64,000 bases of DNA, from NCBI RefSeq assembly GCF_025564065.1, contig NZ_JAMGZK010000049.1:1-64000 (forward strand), read 5' to 3'. Below the pieces are notes generated by a model that saw only the letters and a list, made by a program, of their open reading frames with translations, did not search any database and had not been told where the DNA came from. Both the position numbers and the translations under genes were made by a program. Numbering within the stretch: the stretch's first letter is position 1; every line of letters starts with the position of its first letter. The DNA comes from Silvania hatchlandensis. Lineage in GTDB: Bacteria > Pseudomonadota > Gammaproteobacteria > Enterobacterales > Enterobacteriaceae. Positions 37,232 through 47,406 of this stretch are shown here, piece after piece.

Positions 37232-37951
37232 TTACAGCCCTATCGCCTCTTTCAGGCTCTTCAGGTAGCGACGGCTGACCGGTACCGTCTGTCCTGCCCT
37301 CAGCACCAGCTCCGCCTGCCCGTTCTCCTCCAGACGGATCTCTTTCAGATGCGCCAGATTGACCAGAAACTGACGATGACAGCGCAGCAGTGGCGTGCGG
37401 CTCTCCAGCGTTCTCAGCGTCAGTTCGGTAAAGCCCTCTTTGCCTTCGTGGCTGGTAACAAATACCCCACTCATCCGGCTGCTGACAAAGGCCACGTCGT
37501 CCATCTGCAGCAGATAAATACGGCTGTGGCCGGAACAGGGGATGAACTTCAGCGGCTGCTGGTTTTCCGCCAGCAGCGACACATCCTGCACGCTCCGCTC
37601 CTGACGCAGGCGGCTCAGGGTCTTTTCCAGCCGCGGCTCTTCAATGGGTTTGAGTAGATAGTCAAAGGCATGCTCTTCGAACGCTTTTACCGCGTATTCA
37701 TCAAAGGCGGTGAGAAACACAATATAGGGCCGGTGCTCCGGGTCGAGCATTCCCACCAGCTCCAGGCCGCTGATACGCGGCATCTGGATATCCAGAAACA
37801 GCACATCCGGGCGCAGTTTATGCACCGCGCCGATGGCTTCGATGGCGTTGGCGCACTCACCGACAATCTCGATATCGCTCTGCCCCTGCAGCAGGAAGCG
37901 CAGGTTTTCCCGCGCCAGAGGCTCATCATCAACAATCAGCACATTTAACAT
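37232..37951 (-). CDS. btsR: LytTR response regulator BtsR
   Basis: Response regulator of the pyruvate-sensing BtsSR system. The 239 residues match E. coli BtsR (YehT). The receiver domain has D-D-E near 8-10 and the phospho-acceptor Asp in [10 protein letters not shown] near residue 54; the LytTR DNA-binding domain fills about 135-239. The start [11 protein letters not shown] at 37951 overlaps the btsS stop by 7 bp. In E. coli it activates btsT; that gene is not in the window. Confidence 0.95.
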   Translation of the reverse strand: MLNVLIVDDEPLARENLRFLLQGQSDIEIVGECANAIEAIGAVHKLRPDVLFLDIQMPRISGLELVGMLDPEHRPYIVFLTAFDEYAVKAFEEHAFDYLLKPIEEPRLEKTLSRLRQERSVQDVSLLAENQQPLKFIPCSGHSRIYLLQMDDVAFVSSRMSGVFVTSHEGKEGFTELTLRTLESRTPLLRCHRQFLVNLAHLKEIRLEENGQAELVLRAGQTVPVSRRYLKSLKEAIGL

Positions 37952-39633
37952 GCGTGTTCCTCCAGAGGCAGTCTTAAGGTTATGCGGGTAAATCGGTCCG
38001 GCTCGCAGGCGACGGTGATCCCGCAATTCTCACCAAAGTGGGCACGCAGGCGTTTATCTACCAGCCCCATCCCCAGGCCGCCGCCCTCTTGCGCAGAGGT
38101 ATACAGCCCGGCGTTATCTTCAATATCCAGCACCAGATAGCCATTGAAGCGGCTGGCGGTAATGGCTATCTCGCCGGTGCCCAGCAGCTGCGACGTCCCG
38201 TGCTTGATCGCATTTTCCACAATCGGTTGTAAGGTGAAGGCGGGCAACTGCTGCCAGGCCAGCTCATCCGGCACCAAGAGCTGCACCTGCAGGCGGGACT
38301 GGAAGCGCGCCTTCTCGATTTGCAGATAGGCATTCACGTGCTCAATCTCATCGGCGAGGGTGACAATTTCGGACGGCCGCTTCAGGTTTTTACGGAAAAA
38401 GGTCGACAGAAACTGCACCAACTGGCTCGCCTGATCGCTGTCCCGACGGATCACCGCCTTCAGGGTATTAAGGGCGTTAAACAGGAAATGCGGATTGACC
38501 TGGGCATGCAGCAGCTTGATTTCCGACTGGGTCAGCAGCGCCTTCTGCCGCTCGTACTGCCCGGCGAGGATCTGCGCCGACAGCAGCTGGGCAATCCCCT
38601 CCCCGAGGGTACGGTTGATGGAGCTGAACAGCCGGTTTTTAGCTTCATACAGCTTGATGGTACCCATCACCCGCTGGTTTTCGCCGCGCAGGGGAATCAC
38701 CAGCGTCGAGCCCAGCTTACATTGCGGGTGCAGCGAACAGCGGTACGGCACTTCATTGCCGTCGGCGTACACCACTTCCCCGGTCTCAATGGCCCGCAGC
38801 GTATAGGTTGAGGAGATCGGTTTGCCGGGCAGATGATGATCGTCGCCGGTACCGGTAAAGGCCAGCAGCCGCTCGCGATCGGTGATGGCGACGGCGCTGA
38901 TATCCAGCTCCTGGTGCAGCACCTGTGCCACCTTCATGCTGTTCTCTTCGTTAAAGCCCTGCCGCAGGATCCCCTCCGTTGAGGCCGCTACCTTCAGCGC
39001 GGTAGCCGAAAAGGCAGAAGTATACTTTTCAAACATCGCCCGCTTGTCGAGCAGAATGCGCATAAACAGCGCCGCGCCCACCGTGTTGGTGACCATCATC
39101 GGCGCGGCAATATTGCCGACCAGATGCAGGGCATTATCGAACGGGCGGGCAATCAGCAGGATGATCAGCATCTGTACCAGCTCAGCGACCAGGGTGACAA
39201 CCCCCGCCGTCAGCGGGCTAAAGACTTTATCCGGGCGCCCGCGTCGGACCATAATGCTATGCACCAACCCGCCGAGCAGCCCTTCGACAATGGTCGAAAT
39301 CATACAGCTCAGGGCGGTCATGCCGCCCATTGAGTAGCGGTGCAGCCCACCGGTGAGTCCCACCAGCCCGCCGACCACCGGGCCGCCGAGCAACCCGCCC
39401 ATCACCGCGCCAATGGCACGGGTGTTGGCGATAGAATCCTCAATATGCAGACCCAGATAGGTGCCCAGGATGCAGAAAATCGAGAACGTGACATAGCAGA
39501 GCAGCTTGTGGGGCAGGCGAACGGTAACCTGCATCAGAGGAATAAACAGCCGCGTTTTACTCATCAGCCAGGCGATGACCAGAAACACGCACATCTGCTG
39601 TAGCAGCAGCAACACCAGATTAAATTCGTACAT
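37945..39633 (-). CDS. btsS: Pyruvate-sensing histidine kinase BtsS
   Basis: LytS-type membrane kinase of 562 residues (E. coli 561). Six or more N-terminal helices form the 5TM-5TMR_LYT sensor, followed by a GAF domain (about 225-345) and the kinase part with the phospho-accepting His in [18 protein letters not shown] near residue 385 and an ATPase domain ([21 protein letters not shown]). It forms an operon with btsR. Confidence 0.95.
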   Translation of the reverse strand: MYEFNLVLLLLQQMCVFLVIAWLMSKTRLFIPLMQVTVRLPHKLLCYVTFSIFCILGTYLGLHIEDSIANTRAIGAVMGGLLGGPVVGGLVGLTGGLHRYSMGGMTALSCMISTIVEGLLGGLVHSIMVRRGRPDKVFSPLTAGVVTLVAELVQMLIILLIARPFDNALHLVGNIAAPMMVTNTVGAALFMRILLDKRAMFEKYTSAFSATALKVAASTEGILRQGFNEENSMKVAQVLHQELDISAVAITDRERLLAFTGTGDDHHLPGKPISSTYTLRAIETGEVVYADGNEVPYRCSLHPQCKLGSTLVIPLRGENQRVMGTIKLYEAKNRLFSSINRTLGEGIAQLLSAQILAGQYERQKALLTQSEIKLLHAQVNPHFLFNALNTLKAVIRRDSDQASQLVQFLSTFFRKNLKRPSEIVTLADEIEHVNAYLQIEKARFQSRLQVQLLVPDELAWQQLPAFTLQPIVENAIKHGTSQLLGTGEIAITASRFNGYLVLDIEDNAGLYTSAQEGGGLGMGLVDKRLRAHFGENCGITVACEPDRFTRITLRLPLEEHAC

Positions 39634-39851
39634 ACCTGGAAACCGAAAACTCTAAAAGCGCGTAACATACACTGATGCGCTGTAACTTTCTTTGTGGCCG
39701 TTCTGGAAAGATGGTTTTTCGTGTCCAGCATCACATCTTTTCCTTAACATAATCTGATTATCGCATTTTTTGTGCAAAAAAAGAGCAGCCCTTCCTGGTT
39801 CGACAATCTGCGACTACAGTTAATCTGGGTAAGCGCAAGCCGGGGGATTCC

Positions 39852-40586
39852 ATGGCGCTGTATACGATAGGGGAAGTAGCACTCCTGTGTGATATCAATC
39901 CTGTAACGTTACGAGCATGGCAGCGGCGTTATGGATTACTTAAACCGCAGCGAACCGACGGTGGACACCGCCTGTTCAATGATGCCGATATCGACCGGAT
40001 CCGTGAGATTAAAGGCTGGATCGATAACGGCGTCCAGGTGGGCAAAGTCAAATCGTTGCTGAGCCCGGAAAACAGCGATGAACAGGATATCTGGCGTGAA
40101 CAGCAGGAGGTGCTGCTGCGCTATCTCCAGTGCGGTCATCTGCATCGCCTGCGCGTGTGGCTCAAGGAGCGAGGCAGCGAATACCCCGCCCAGACCTTAA
40201 TTACCTCTCTTTTCATTCCGCTACGTCGACGCCTGCAATCACAACAACCCACCCTTCAGGCCCTGCTCAGCGCGCTGGATGGCGTACTGATTAACTACAT
40301 CTGTATTTGCCTGGCCTCGGCGCGCAAGAAGAACAGCAAAGATGCGCTGGTGGTCGGCTGGAATGTTCACGACACCACCCGCCTGTGGCTGGAAGCGTGG
40401 ATTGCCGCCCAGCAGGGCTGGCGAGTCGATGTGCTGGCGCACTCGCTGGTGCAGCTGCGCCCGGAGCTGTTCGATGGCCAGACGCTGCTGGTGTGGTGTG
40501 GCGAGTCGCCTACGGCCGCTCAGCAGCAGCAGCTTACCCGGTGGCAGGAAAATGGTTATCCGGTGTTCCCGCTAAACGGCAATTAA
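39852..40586 (+). CDS. mlrA: MerR-type regulator MlrA
   Basis: DNA-binding activator of curli/biofilm control that acts on csgD. The 244 residues compare with 243 in E. coli. The MerR helix-turn-helix is at the N-terminus (YTIGEVALLCDINPVTLRAW, QRRYGLLKPQRTDGGHRLF), followed by a B12-binding-like C-terminal region with no obvious cobalamin motif. The upstream 218 bp contains a likely promoter region, with no gene. Confidence 0.94.
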   Translation: MALYTIGEVALLCDINPVTLRAWQRRYGLLKPQRTDGGHRLFNDADIDRIREIKGWIDNGVQVGKVKSLLSPENSDEQDIWREQQEVLLRYLQCGHLHRLRVWLKERGSEYPAQTLITSLFIPLRRRLQSQQPTLQALLSALDGVLINYICICLASARKKNSKDALVVGWNVHDTTRLWLEAWIAAQQGWRVDVLAHSLVQLRPELFDGQTLLVWCGESPTAAQQQQLTRWQENGYPVFPLNGN

Positions 40587-40645
40587 TGGTTCATTAACAC
40601 CTGCGCTTCACCGTATAATCGTGCCGATAACATAAGGAGCACATT

Positions 40646-40759
40646 ATGAACGCAGCCAAAGTGGCCGTTATTACCCTGTTCGTTCTCATGGCTGTCAGCG
40701 GTATCGGCGGCGTGATGCTGGCAGGCTATTCGTTTATTGTTCGCGGCGGTGTCGGCTGA
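40646..40759 (+). CDS. yohO: Small membrane protein YohO
   Basis: A 37-residue single-helix membrane protein. It reads [17 protein letters not shown] then [15 protein letters not shown], very close to E. coli YohO (35 residues, [11 protein letters not shown] shared). ATAAGGAG precedes the start. Its last 26 bp overlap the 3' end of the convergent yehW. Function unknown. Confidence 0.88.
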   Translation: MNAAKVAVITLFVLMAVSGIGGVMLAGYSFIVRGGVG

Positions 40760-41471
40760 GTCTCTGCGCCAGCCGCTCAAACGCGCGATCCACCACAATC
40801 GCTGCCAGCGCCACCAGCACGGCCCCCTGAATGATGTAGGCGGTATTAAAGCCGCTTAAGCCGATAATGATCGGCGTTCCCAGTGTGTTCGCCCCCACCG
40901 TAGAGGCAATCGCCGCCGTTCCGATATTAATGATGACAGAGGTGCGGATCCCGGCCAGCATCACCGGTGCCGCCAGCGGCAGCTCGACGTTGCGCAGACG
41001 CTGCCAGCCGCTCATTCCCATCCCCTCAGCCACGCTGATGGCCGCCGCAGGTACCGCCGCCAACCCTGCCAGCGTCGCCTGTAAAATCGGCAGCACGCCG
41101 TAGAGGATCAGAGCGACAATTGCCGGCTGCTGACCAAAACCCATTACCGGCACCGCAATCGCCAGCACCGCCACCGGCGGAAAGGTCTGTCCGACCGCCG
41201 CAATGGTCTCGACCAACGGGCGAAACTCGCGTCCAGCCTCGCGAGTGACGGCGATCCCGGCGCCGATCCCCAGCGCCATCGCCAGGACGCTGGAGACCCC
41301 CACCAGCCAGAAGTGGGAAAGCGTCAGGCTGAGAAAGCTCTCCTGCTGATAGACCGGGCGCGGCAGCGCGGGAAACAGCGCGCTGAACAGCGGTGCGCTG
41401 TAGGGCATCACCAGCAGCAGGGTGATAAACAGCGTCACCAGCCACAGGAGCGGATCACGGAGCCACATCAT
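40734..41471 (-). CDS. yehW: ABC transporter permease YehW
   Basis: Inner-membrane permease of the osmF-yehYXW glycine-betaine-type importer. The 245 residues compare with 243 in E. coli. The core reads [21 protein letters not shown] and the EAA-type loop [19 protein letters not shown]. The start is taken at 41471 ([10 protein letters not shown]), matching the family; it overlaps the yehX stop by 17 bp. It is the last gene of the operon. Confidence 0.93.
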   Translation of the reverse strand: MMWLRDPLLWLVTLFITLLLVMPYSAPLFSALFPALPRPVYQQESFLSLTLSHFWLVGVSSVLAMALGIGAGIAVTREAGREFRPLVETIAAVGQTFPPVAVLAIAVPVMGFGQQPAIVALILYGVLPILQATLAGLAAVPAAAISVAEGMGMSGWQRLRNVELPLAAPVMLAGIRTSVIINIGTAAIASTVGANTLGTPIIIGLSGFNTAYIIQGAVLVALAAIVVDRAFERLAQRLSRHRREQ

Positions 41472-42405
41472 CCCCTGCCTCCGTTCGCAGCAGATCGCGA
41501 AAATAAAGGGTGCCGCACGGCTGATTGTGCTCATTGACCACCGGCAGGGCTTCGCAGCGACAGGTGACAAACGCCGAGAGCGCATCCCGCAGGCTCATGG
41601 CGTCGCGCAATGGGGTGGCGTCGCTCGGGGCAATCTCCTGGCGCATGGATCCGCCTACCGTCCGCAGCGACAGCAGGCGCACGCCCAGCTCGCTGCGGCC
41701 AAAAAATTCGCGTACAAAGGCATTCTCCGGCTGGGTCAGCAGGGTCAGGGGCGTGCCCTGCTGCACCACGTTGCCGTGGTCCATCAGCACCAGATGATCG
41801 GCCAGCCGCAGGGCTTCATCGATATCGTGGGTCACCAGAATAATGGTGCGCCCGAGAATACGGTGAATGCGGGTCATCTCCATCTGCAGCGCACCGCGGG
41901 TGACCGGATCGAGCGCGCCGAAGGGTTCGTCCATCAGCAGCACCTCCGGGTTAGCCGCCAGAGCACGCGCCACGCCGACCCGCTGCTGCTGGCCGCCAGA
42001 GAGCTGGTGCGGATAGCGCTCCCGCAGCACCGGATCCAGCCCCAGCAGGGCCATCAGTTCATCCACACGATCGTTAATTTTTTGCCGGGGCCATTTTTGT
42101 AGCTGCGGCACGGTGGCAATGTTGCGCGCCACCGTCCAGTGCGGAAACAGGCCAATCGACTGAATGGCGTAGCCCATCCGTCGACGCAGCGCCAGCATCG
42201 GCAGGCTGCGGATCTCCTCCCCGGCGAAGCGGATCAGACCGCTGTCATGCTCTACCAGCCGGTTGATCATCTTCAGGGTGGTGGATTTGCCCGAGCCCGA
42301 GGTGCCAATAAGCACCGAAAAGGCCCCTTCGGCAAAGGTCAGGTTCAGGTTGTTGACGGCGGGTTGCCCGGCAAAAGTTTTGCTTACGTCATGAAACTCA
42401 ATCAT
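41455..42405 (-). CDS. yehX: ABC transporter ATPase YehX
   Basis: Cytoplasmic ATPase of the OsmF importer, 316 residues. Walker A is GTSGSGKST (34-42), signature LSGGQQQR near 140, Walker B LLMDEP near 160. A C-terminal CBS-like segment follows ([21 protein letters not shown]), as in glycine-betaine ATPases. It overlaps yehY by 8 bp. Confidence 0.94.
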   Translation of the reverse strand: MIEFHDVSKTFAGQPAVNNLNLTFAEGAFSVLIGTSGSGKSTTLKMINRLVEHDSGLIRFAGEEIRSLPMLALRRRMGYAIQSIGLFPHWTVARNIATVPQLQKWPRQKINDRVDELMALLGLDPVLRERYPHQLSGGQQQRVGVARALAANPEVLLMDEPFGALDPVTRGALQMEMTRIHRILGRTIILVTHDIDEALRLADHLVLMDHGNVVQQGTPLTLLTQPENAFVREFFGRSELGVRLLSLRTVGGSMRQEIAPSDATPLRDAMSLRDALSAFVTCRCEALPVVNEHNQPCGTLYFRDLLRTEAGDDVAP

Positions 42406-43555
42406 TGGAACTCCTTTTGAGCAGGGCTATCCACAGCGCGAACAGGGCGTCGATCACCACCGCCAGCGCAATGGTCGGCACCACGCCCAGCAGCACCAGA
42501 TCGAGGGCGCTGCTCAGCAGCCCCTGGAACACCAGCGCACCAAATCCCCCTGCGCCAATCAACGCCGCAATCACCGCCATCCCTACCGTCTGCACCGCCA
42601 CCACTCGCAGGCCGCGCAGCAGCACCGGCAGCGCCAGCGGCAGCTGGATCTGCCAGAAGCGTTGCCTGCTATTCATTCCCATCGCGTCGGCGCTCTCCAG
42701 CACCTCGGCTGGCACCTGGATCAGCCCCGCCAACACCCCGCGCGCCAGCGGCAACAGGGCGTAAAGCACCAGGGCAATCAGCGCCGGGGTCATGCCGGTC
42801 CCGGCAATACCCAGCGACGACAGCCAGGGCCAGGCACGGGTCAGTCCGGCCAGGGGCGCAATCAGCAGGCCAAACAGTGCCACCGAGGGAATGGTCTGAA
42901 TAACGTTCAGCACTGCAAAAACCGGTCCCTGATAGCGCGGCTGGCGATAGCAAAACATCCCCAGCGGTACGCCCATCAGCAGCGCCGGAAACAGGGTCCC
43001 CAGCAGCAGGGTCAGATGCTGTGTCAGGGCGTCATTAAAGACATCCTGCCGGTTGGCATACTCCTTGAGCAGCGACAGGGCGTTAAGTTCGCCGTGAAAA
43101 AGCAGCAATAATGGCAGGATCCAGATTTGCGCCTGCAGCAGCCAGCGCCAGAGCGGCTGCGGGCTGAGTCGGCGGATAACATCGCTACAGGCCAGCAGGC
43201 TCAATGCCAGCCACAGCCACAGCCCGCTGCCCACGCCGGTGCGCGCCAGCGGGCTTTCACTGCTGGCGAGGTGCGAGGCGGCAAGCCCGGCGCTCCAGAC
43301 CAGCAGGGTAAACAGCAGCTGGCAGACCGCCAGCGTCGCAACCAGCGCCCAGCGCCCGCGCACCAGGGTTAACCCCAGCAGCAGGCCCAGCGGCAGGAAC
43401 AGCAGCGCAGGCGAAAACGACCACACCTGCCATGCCGCGCGCCCTACCCCGGACATCAGCCGGTTAGGGGCGAAATTCACAAACGGCAGCGCGCCTGCAA
43501 CCACGGCAATCATCGCCAGCAGTAGCAGGACGCGGTTATGACATCGTATTGGCAC
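42398..43555 (-). CDS. yehY: ABC transporter permease YehY
   Basis: Larger inner-membrane permease of the importer, 385 residues as in E. coli. It has about four extra N-terminal helices ahead of the transport core ([24 protein letters not shown]-type loop [20 protein letters not shown]). It starts 15 bp after osmF and overlaps yehX by 8 bp. Confidence 0.94.
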   Translation of the reverse strand: MPIRCHNRVLLLLAMIAVVAGALPFVNFAPNRLMSGVGRAAWQVWSFSPALLFLPLGLLLGLTLVRGRWALVATLAVCQLLFTLLVWSAGLAASHLASSESPLARTGVGSGLWLWLALSLLACSDVIRRLSPQPLWRWLLQAQIWILPLLLLFHGELNALSLLKEYANRQDVFNDALTQHLTLLLGTLFPALLMGVPLGMFCYRQPRYQGPVFAVLNVIQTIPSVALFGLLIAPLAGLTRAWPWLSSLGIAGTGMTPALIALVLYALLPLARGVLAGLIQVPAEVLESADAMGMNSRQRFWQIQLPLALPVLLRGLRVVAVQTVGMAVIAALIGAGGFGALVFQGLLSSALDLVLLGVVPTIALAVVIDALFALWIALLKRSSND

Positions 43556-43570
43556 CGAACAATCCTGGGG

Positions 43571-44488
43571 CTACTTAACCAGCCCTTTTTGCTTCAGGTA
43601 ATCTGCCGCCACTTTTTTGGCATCCAGCCCTTCGACTGCAATGCTGGCATTCAGCTGCTGCAGGGTTTTCTCGTCGAGGCTGGCAAACACCGGCTTCAGC
43701 CACGCGTCCAGCTGCGGATAGGCTTTCAGCACCGCCTCGCGCACCACCGGGGTCGGGGCATAGATCGGCTGAACGCCTTTCGGGTCGGTCAGGGTTTGCA
43801 GGCCGAGCGCCGCGACCGGGCCGTCGGTGCCGTAAGCCATCGCCGCGTTCACGCCGGAGGTCTGCTGGGCCGCCGCTTTAATGGTCACTGCGGTATCGCC
43901 GCCCGCCAGCGACAGGAGCTGGCTCTGATCGAGCTTAAAGTCATAGGCTTTTTCAAACGCCGGCAGGGCATCCGGGCGCTCGATAAACTCGGCCGAGGCG
44001 GCCAGCTTAAAGTCCCCTTTCTCTTTCAGGTAGCGGCTGAGATCGTCCAGCGAGGTGAGTTTGCCTTTTTCCGCCAGATCCTTGCGCACCGCAATGGTCC
44101 AGGTGTTGTTGGCCGGGGCCGGGGTCAGCCAGATCAGGTGGTTCTTCTCCGCATCAAGCTTTTTGACTTTCTCATACCCATTCTTTGCATTTTTCCATGC
44201 CGGGTCGTTTTCATCTTTGAAGAAGAAGGCTCCGTTGCCAGTGTATTCCGGGTAGATATCCAGCTCGCCAGAGGTGATCGCTCCGCGCACCACCGGGGTG
44301 GTGCCAAGCTGGACTTTATTGACCGTTTTAACGCCGTGGCTTTCCAGCACCTGCAAAATGATATTGCCGAGCAGGGCGCCTTCTGTATCGATTTTCGACC
44401 CGACTTTAATCGGCTCCGCCGCCTGTAATGGCAGGCTCAGCGCCGCCAGCAGCGCCGCCGAGCCTAAAATCCCCTTTGAGATCGTCAT
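43571..44488 (-). CDS. osmF: Periplasmic glycine-betaine-type binding protein OsmF
   Basis: Substrate-binding protein of the YehWXY importer. The 305 residues match E. coli OsmF. A signal peptide covers about residues 1-23 (ending LPLQAA); the mature part begins EPIKVGSKIDTEGALLG, the OpuAC-type family start. It is the first gene of the operon. In E. coli this operon is RpoS-dependent and induced by osmotic stress; no promoter was assigned here. Confidence 0.95.
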   Translation of the reverse strand: MTISKGILGSAALLAALSLPLQAAEPIKVGSKIDTEGALLGNIILQVLESHGVKTVNKVQLGTTPVVRGAITSGELDIYPEYTGNGAFFFKDENDPAWKNAKNGYEKVKKLDAEKNHLIWLTPAPANNTWTIAVRKDLAEKGKLTSLDDLSRYLKEKGDFKLAASAEFIERPDALPAFEKAYDFKLDQSQLLSLAGGDTAVTIKAAAQQTSGVNAAMAYGTDGPVAALGLQTLTDPKGVQPIYAPTPVVREAVLKAYPQLDAWLKPVFASLDEKTLQQLNASIAVEGLDAKKVAADYLKQKGLVK

Positions 44489-44558
44489 TCCAATGCCCTC
44501 GTTATTTTGCCGCCGTTTTCAGAGGCTTGAGAGAAAAGCGTAGACGATAAGCGGGCGT

Positions 44559-45794
44559 TTAGCGCAACTCCGGCAGTTTTAACGGCAGGGTCAGCACGCT
44601 GGCAGCAAAGTACAGAATGGCGATGACCCACAGCGTCCCCTCGACGCCGAAAGGGGCTACGCACAGGGTAACGATCAGCGGCCCGACAAAGTTACTCAGG
44701 CCGGACCCCAGATTCAGACACGAAATGGCCGCGCCTTTGTTATCCGGGAGCAGCGATGGGATCAGCGCGCTGAGCGGCCCGAAAGCGCCCAGCCCGATGG
44801 CGTACAGCGCCAGGGCGCAGAACAGCGCGGTTTCACTGTTGCCAAACAGCACTGGGGCATAGCACACCGCCAGCATCGCCAGTCCGCAGAGGGTGCCGGA
44901 GAACCAGGCCACCGTATTGCGCCAGCCGATGGTGTCGCCCAGCCAGCCAAAGAAGTAGCTGGCGAAGATGTTGACCACGTTTACCAGCCCCCAGATGGTG
45001 AGCCATTGCGCAATGCTGAAGCCAAAGTGCGGCAGGTAGACCGGCATCAGGATCACCAGCGAAAATTTGCCGATATCGTTGATGGTTTTGACGATTACCG
45101 CGAGACGCATTGTCGGCTCGCGCACCAGCACCCTGATTCCTTCGCTCAGGGCCGCGCCCATGCTGCCGCCCTGCTCCACCTCCGGGCGGTCCTGATTCAG
45201 CACCAGCGCACAGACCGCCCCCAGCACCACAAAAACAAAGCCGCTCAGCAGGGTGGTGGTTTCGCCAATTGCGGGCAGCATCACCCCGGAGTACCAGGGC
45301 CCGACGATAGTCATCCCCACGCCAAAGGCGATCCAGAACCAGGAGACCGCGCGTCCGAGAATACGCGGCTCGCAGCGCTGGTTAATCCACACCAGAAACG
45401 AGTAGGCAAACAGTGGATAGGCCACGCCGCGCAGGGCATAGCTCGCTACCATCAGCGGGTAGTTCCCCTGCGGCAGGGCATAGCCGATAAACGGAATCGA
45501 GCCGATAAAGTAGACCGCCGTCGCCGCCCACATCAGACGGCGCAGGCCAAGCACGCCTGCGCCTATTCCGGAGAACCACGATACCACCGCCACGCACAGG
45601 CCAAACACTGACGACAGCAGGCTGATGTGGAAGGCGTCGAAACCGCGGTGTTGCAGCATCGAGGCCAGCCAGCTCTGCTCGATGGTGGCCCCGGTAATGA
45701 AGAGAAAAATCCCGATAAAGCCCCAGCTCAGTTCGCGGGGGAGTCCCAGCCTGGCCCAGAGCCCGTGCTGAATGTATACGCTGTGTTCTGTCAT
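44559..45794 (-). CDS. MFS transporter of the polyol permease type (RbtT/DalT-like)
   Basis: A 411-residue inner-membrane transporter with 12 predicted helices. The sequence LPRELSWGFIGIFLFITGATIEQSWLA and the later ALRGVAYPLFAYSFLVWI resemble the ribitol/arabinitol permeases RbtT and DalT. The start MTEHSVYIQHG at 45794 is chosen over an ATG ten codons upstream. It is the last gene of a three-gene cluster with a GPH transporter and a GH28 enzyme (52 bp downstream of the former). Substrate is likely a sugar or sugar acid; polyol is only the family name. Confidence 0.8.
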   Translation of the reverse strand: MTEHSVYIQHGLWARLGLPRELSWGFIGIFLFITGATIEQSWLASMLQHRGFDAFHISLLSSVFGLCVAVVSWFSGIGAGVLGLRRLMWAATAVYFIGSIPFIGYALPQGNYPLMVASYALRGVAYPLFAYSFLVWINQRCEPRILGRAVSWFWIAFGVGMTIVGPWYSGVMLPAIGETTTLLSGFVFVVLGAVCALVLNQDRPEVEQGGSMGAALSEGIRVLVREPTMRLAVIVKTINDIGKFSLVILMPVYLPHFGFSIAQWLTIWGLVNVVNIFASYFFGWLGDTIGWRNTVAWFSGTLCGLAMLAVCYAPVLFGNSETALFCALALYAIGLGAFGPLSALIPSLLPDNKGAAISCLNLGSGLSNFVGPLIVTLCVAPFGVEGTLWVIAILYFAASVLTLPLKLPELR

Positions 45795-45846
45795 TTTGCT
45801 TCGTCTTGAGCAGACCGGGCCCACAAGCCCGGTCCGGGTTGGAGGG

Positions 45847-47406
45847 TCAGGCGTTGGTCAACTGCGCCGGGCTCTGGCGCGCCAGCATCCGTTTGCGGTT
45901 GAGATAACCCACGGTGTTGTCGCCCCAGCAGTGCTCGTACGGCATACCGGTCAGGCTTTCGATGACCCGGCGGTTTTCTGCACTGACACTGGCTTTGCTG
46001 CCGCCCTGCTTCAGGCGCGCCACCTCGTCGTTAAGAATGGCGTGCGTCCGGCTGTTAACGCGGAACTGGAAGGCCGACCAGATCCCCCAGAGGGTGAGGA
46101 TCACCGGGAGCACAATCATGATCACCATGATCATGTTGATGGCCGACTGGGGCTGGGTGCTCTGGCCGGAGACAAAGCCGGACATCTGCAGCGCCACCCC
46201 GACGAGGAAAATCGACATCGCCTGCGAGGCTTTACGCAGCAGGCTCATAAAGCCAGCGAAGATCCCCTCCCGCCGCTGGCAGGTGAGGATCTCATCCACG
46301 TCCGCCACGAAGGTGTAGTTATTCCATGGAATGGCATAGATCCCGCCGCGCGCCAGACCGGCAATCGCCGCTCCGGCGTACAGCATCATCATGCCGCTGG
46401 TTTCGCTGAAGTAGGCCGACACCAGCAGCGCAAAGGCCACCAGCCCCATCGACGCCTGAGTGGCAAAGGCGCGGGACGGGGAATAGCGCAGGGTCAGCCA
46501 GGTAGCAATGCCAACACCAAAGAACTGCAGAGCGTTGATCACGCCAAGCAGGTTCGAGGCCATCACCGACGAGGTCATCAGGGCAAAGACCACGAAATAG
46601 GTAAACACCGAGTTAAAAATATCCTGAGCTACCGAGCCGCCGAGGTACATCCCCAGATGCGAACGGAAGGTTTTGATTTTCAGAGTCGAGACGAAATCGT
46701 AATAGATATGGTAGATGCGGGTCGCCAGCGGCTCTTTCTCTTCTTCTTCGTCGTGGACTTCGCTCTGCTGGATCTCCTCAAGCGTTCGTTCCCAGGTCCC
46801 GAAGTAGACAAAGAACAGCACGATCATAAAGGAGACGGTGAAGATGGCCCCGGTATAAAAGAACGAATCTGACGACTCCGGGCCGAAGTACGCCACCAGA
46901 CGCCCCGGCAGGAACGCGGCGGCAAAACCGGCCAACTGGGCAATGTACATGCGGGCGCTGGTGAGCTTAGAACGCTTGTTGAAATCAGAGGTCATCTCTG
47001 CCGACAGGGTGTCGTAAGGGATGATGATCATGGTGTAGACGATCTCAAACAAAATGTAGAACAGCAGGTACATCCAGTAGTTGAAGCCTTCGACCCACAG
47101 CAGGCTGTAAACCGACACCAGCGGAATACTGGCCAGCAGGAAGAAGCGGCGGCGGCCAAAGCGACGGCCGAGTGCCGTTTTATGGAAGTTATCGGAAACG
47201 TAACCGATGACCGGACACATGATCACATCGACAATGCGCGCCACTGCAAACAGCGAACCCGCTTCGATCGGCGAGAGTCCGCAGAAAGTGGTTAAGAAGA
47301 ACAGCAGCCAGGCGCTGACCAGCGTAAACGCGCCGGAGCCGATCACGTCGGCCAGTCCGTAGCAGACGTAGTTACGCAGTTTTATTTCACGCACTTTTTT
47401 TATCAT
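45847..47406 (-). CDS. GPH-family glycoside/hexuronide symporter
   Basis: A 519-residue transporter of the glycoside-pentoside-hexuronide:cation symporter family with about 12 helices. The N-terminal LRNYVCYGLADVIGSGAFTL and the loop DNFHKTALGRRFGRRRFFLL are characteristic. An acidic loop (EVHDEEEEKEPL) lies near residues 216-227. Its start overlaps the GH28 stop by 4 bp, so it very likely imports the products or substrates of that enzyme, as TogT does for oligogalacturonides. Confidence 0.88.
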   Translation of the reverse strand: MIKKVREIKLRNYVCYGLADVIGSGAFTLVSAWLLFFLTTFCGLSPIEAGSLFAVARIVDVIMCPVIGYVSDNFHKTALGRRFGRRRFFLLASIPLVSVYSLLWVEGFNYWMYLLFYILFEIVYTMIIIPYDTLSAEMTSDFNKRSKLTSARMYIAQLAGFAAAFLPGRLVAYFGPESSDSFFYTGAIFTVSFMIVLFFVYFGTWERTLEEIQQSEVHDEEEEKEPLATRIYHIYYDFVSTLKIKTFRSHLGMYLGGSVAQDIFNSVFTYFVVFALMTSSVMASNLLGVINALQFFGVGIATWLTLRYSPSRAFATQASMGLVAFALLVSAYFSETSGMMMLYAGAAIAGLARGGIYAIPWNNYTFVADVDEILTCQRREGIFAGFMSLLRKASQAMSIFLVGVALQMSGFVSGQSTQPQSAINMIMVIMIVLPVILTLWGIWSAFQFRVNSRTHAILNDEVARLKQGGSKASVSAENRRVIESLTGMPYEHCWGDNTVGYLNRKRMLARQSPAQLTNA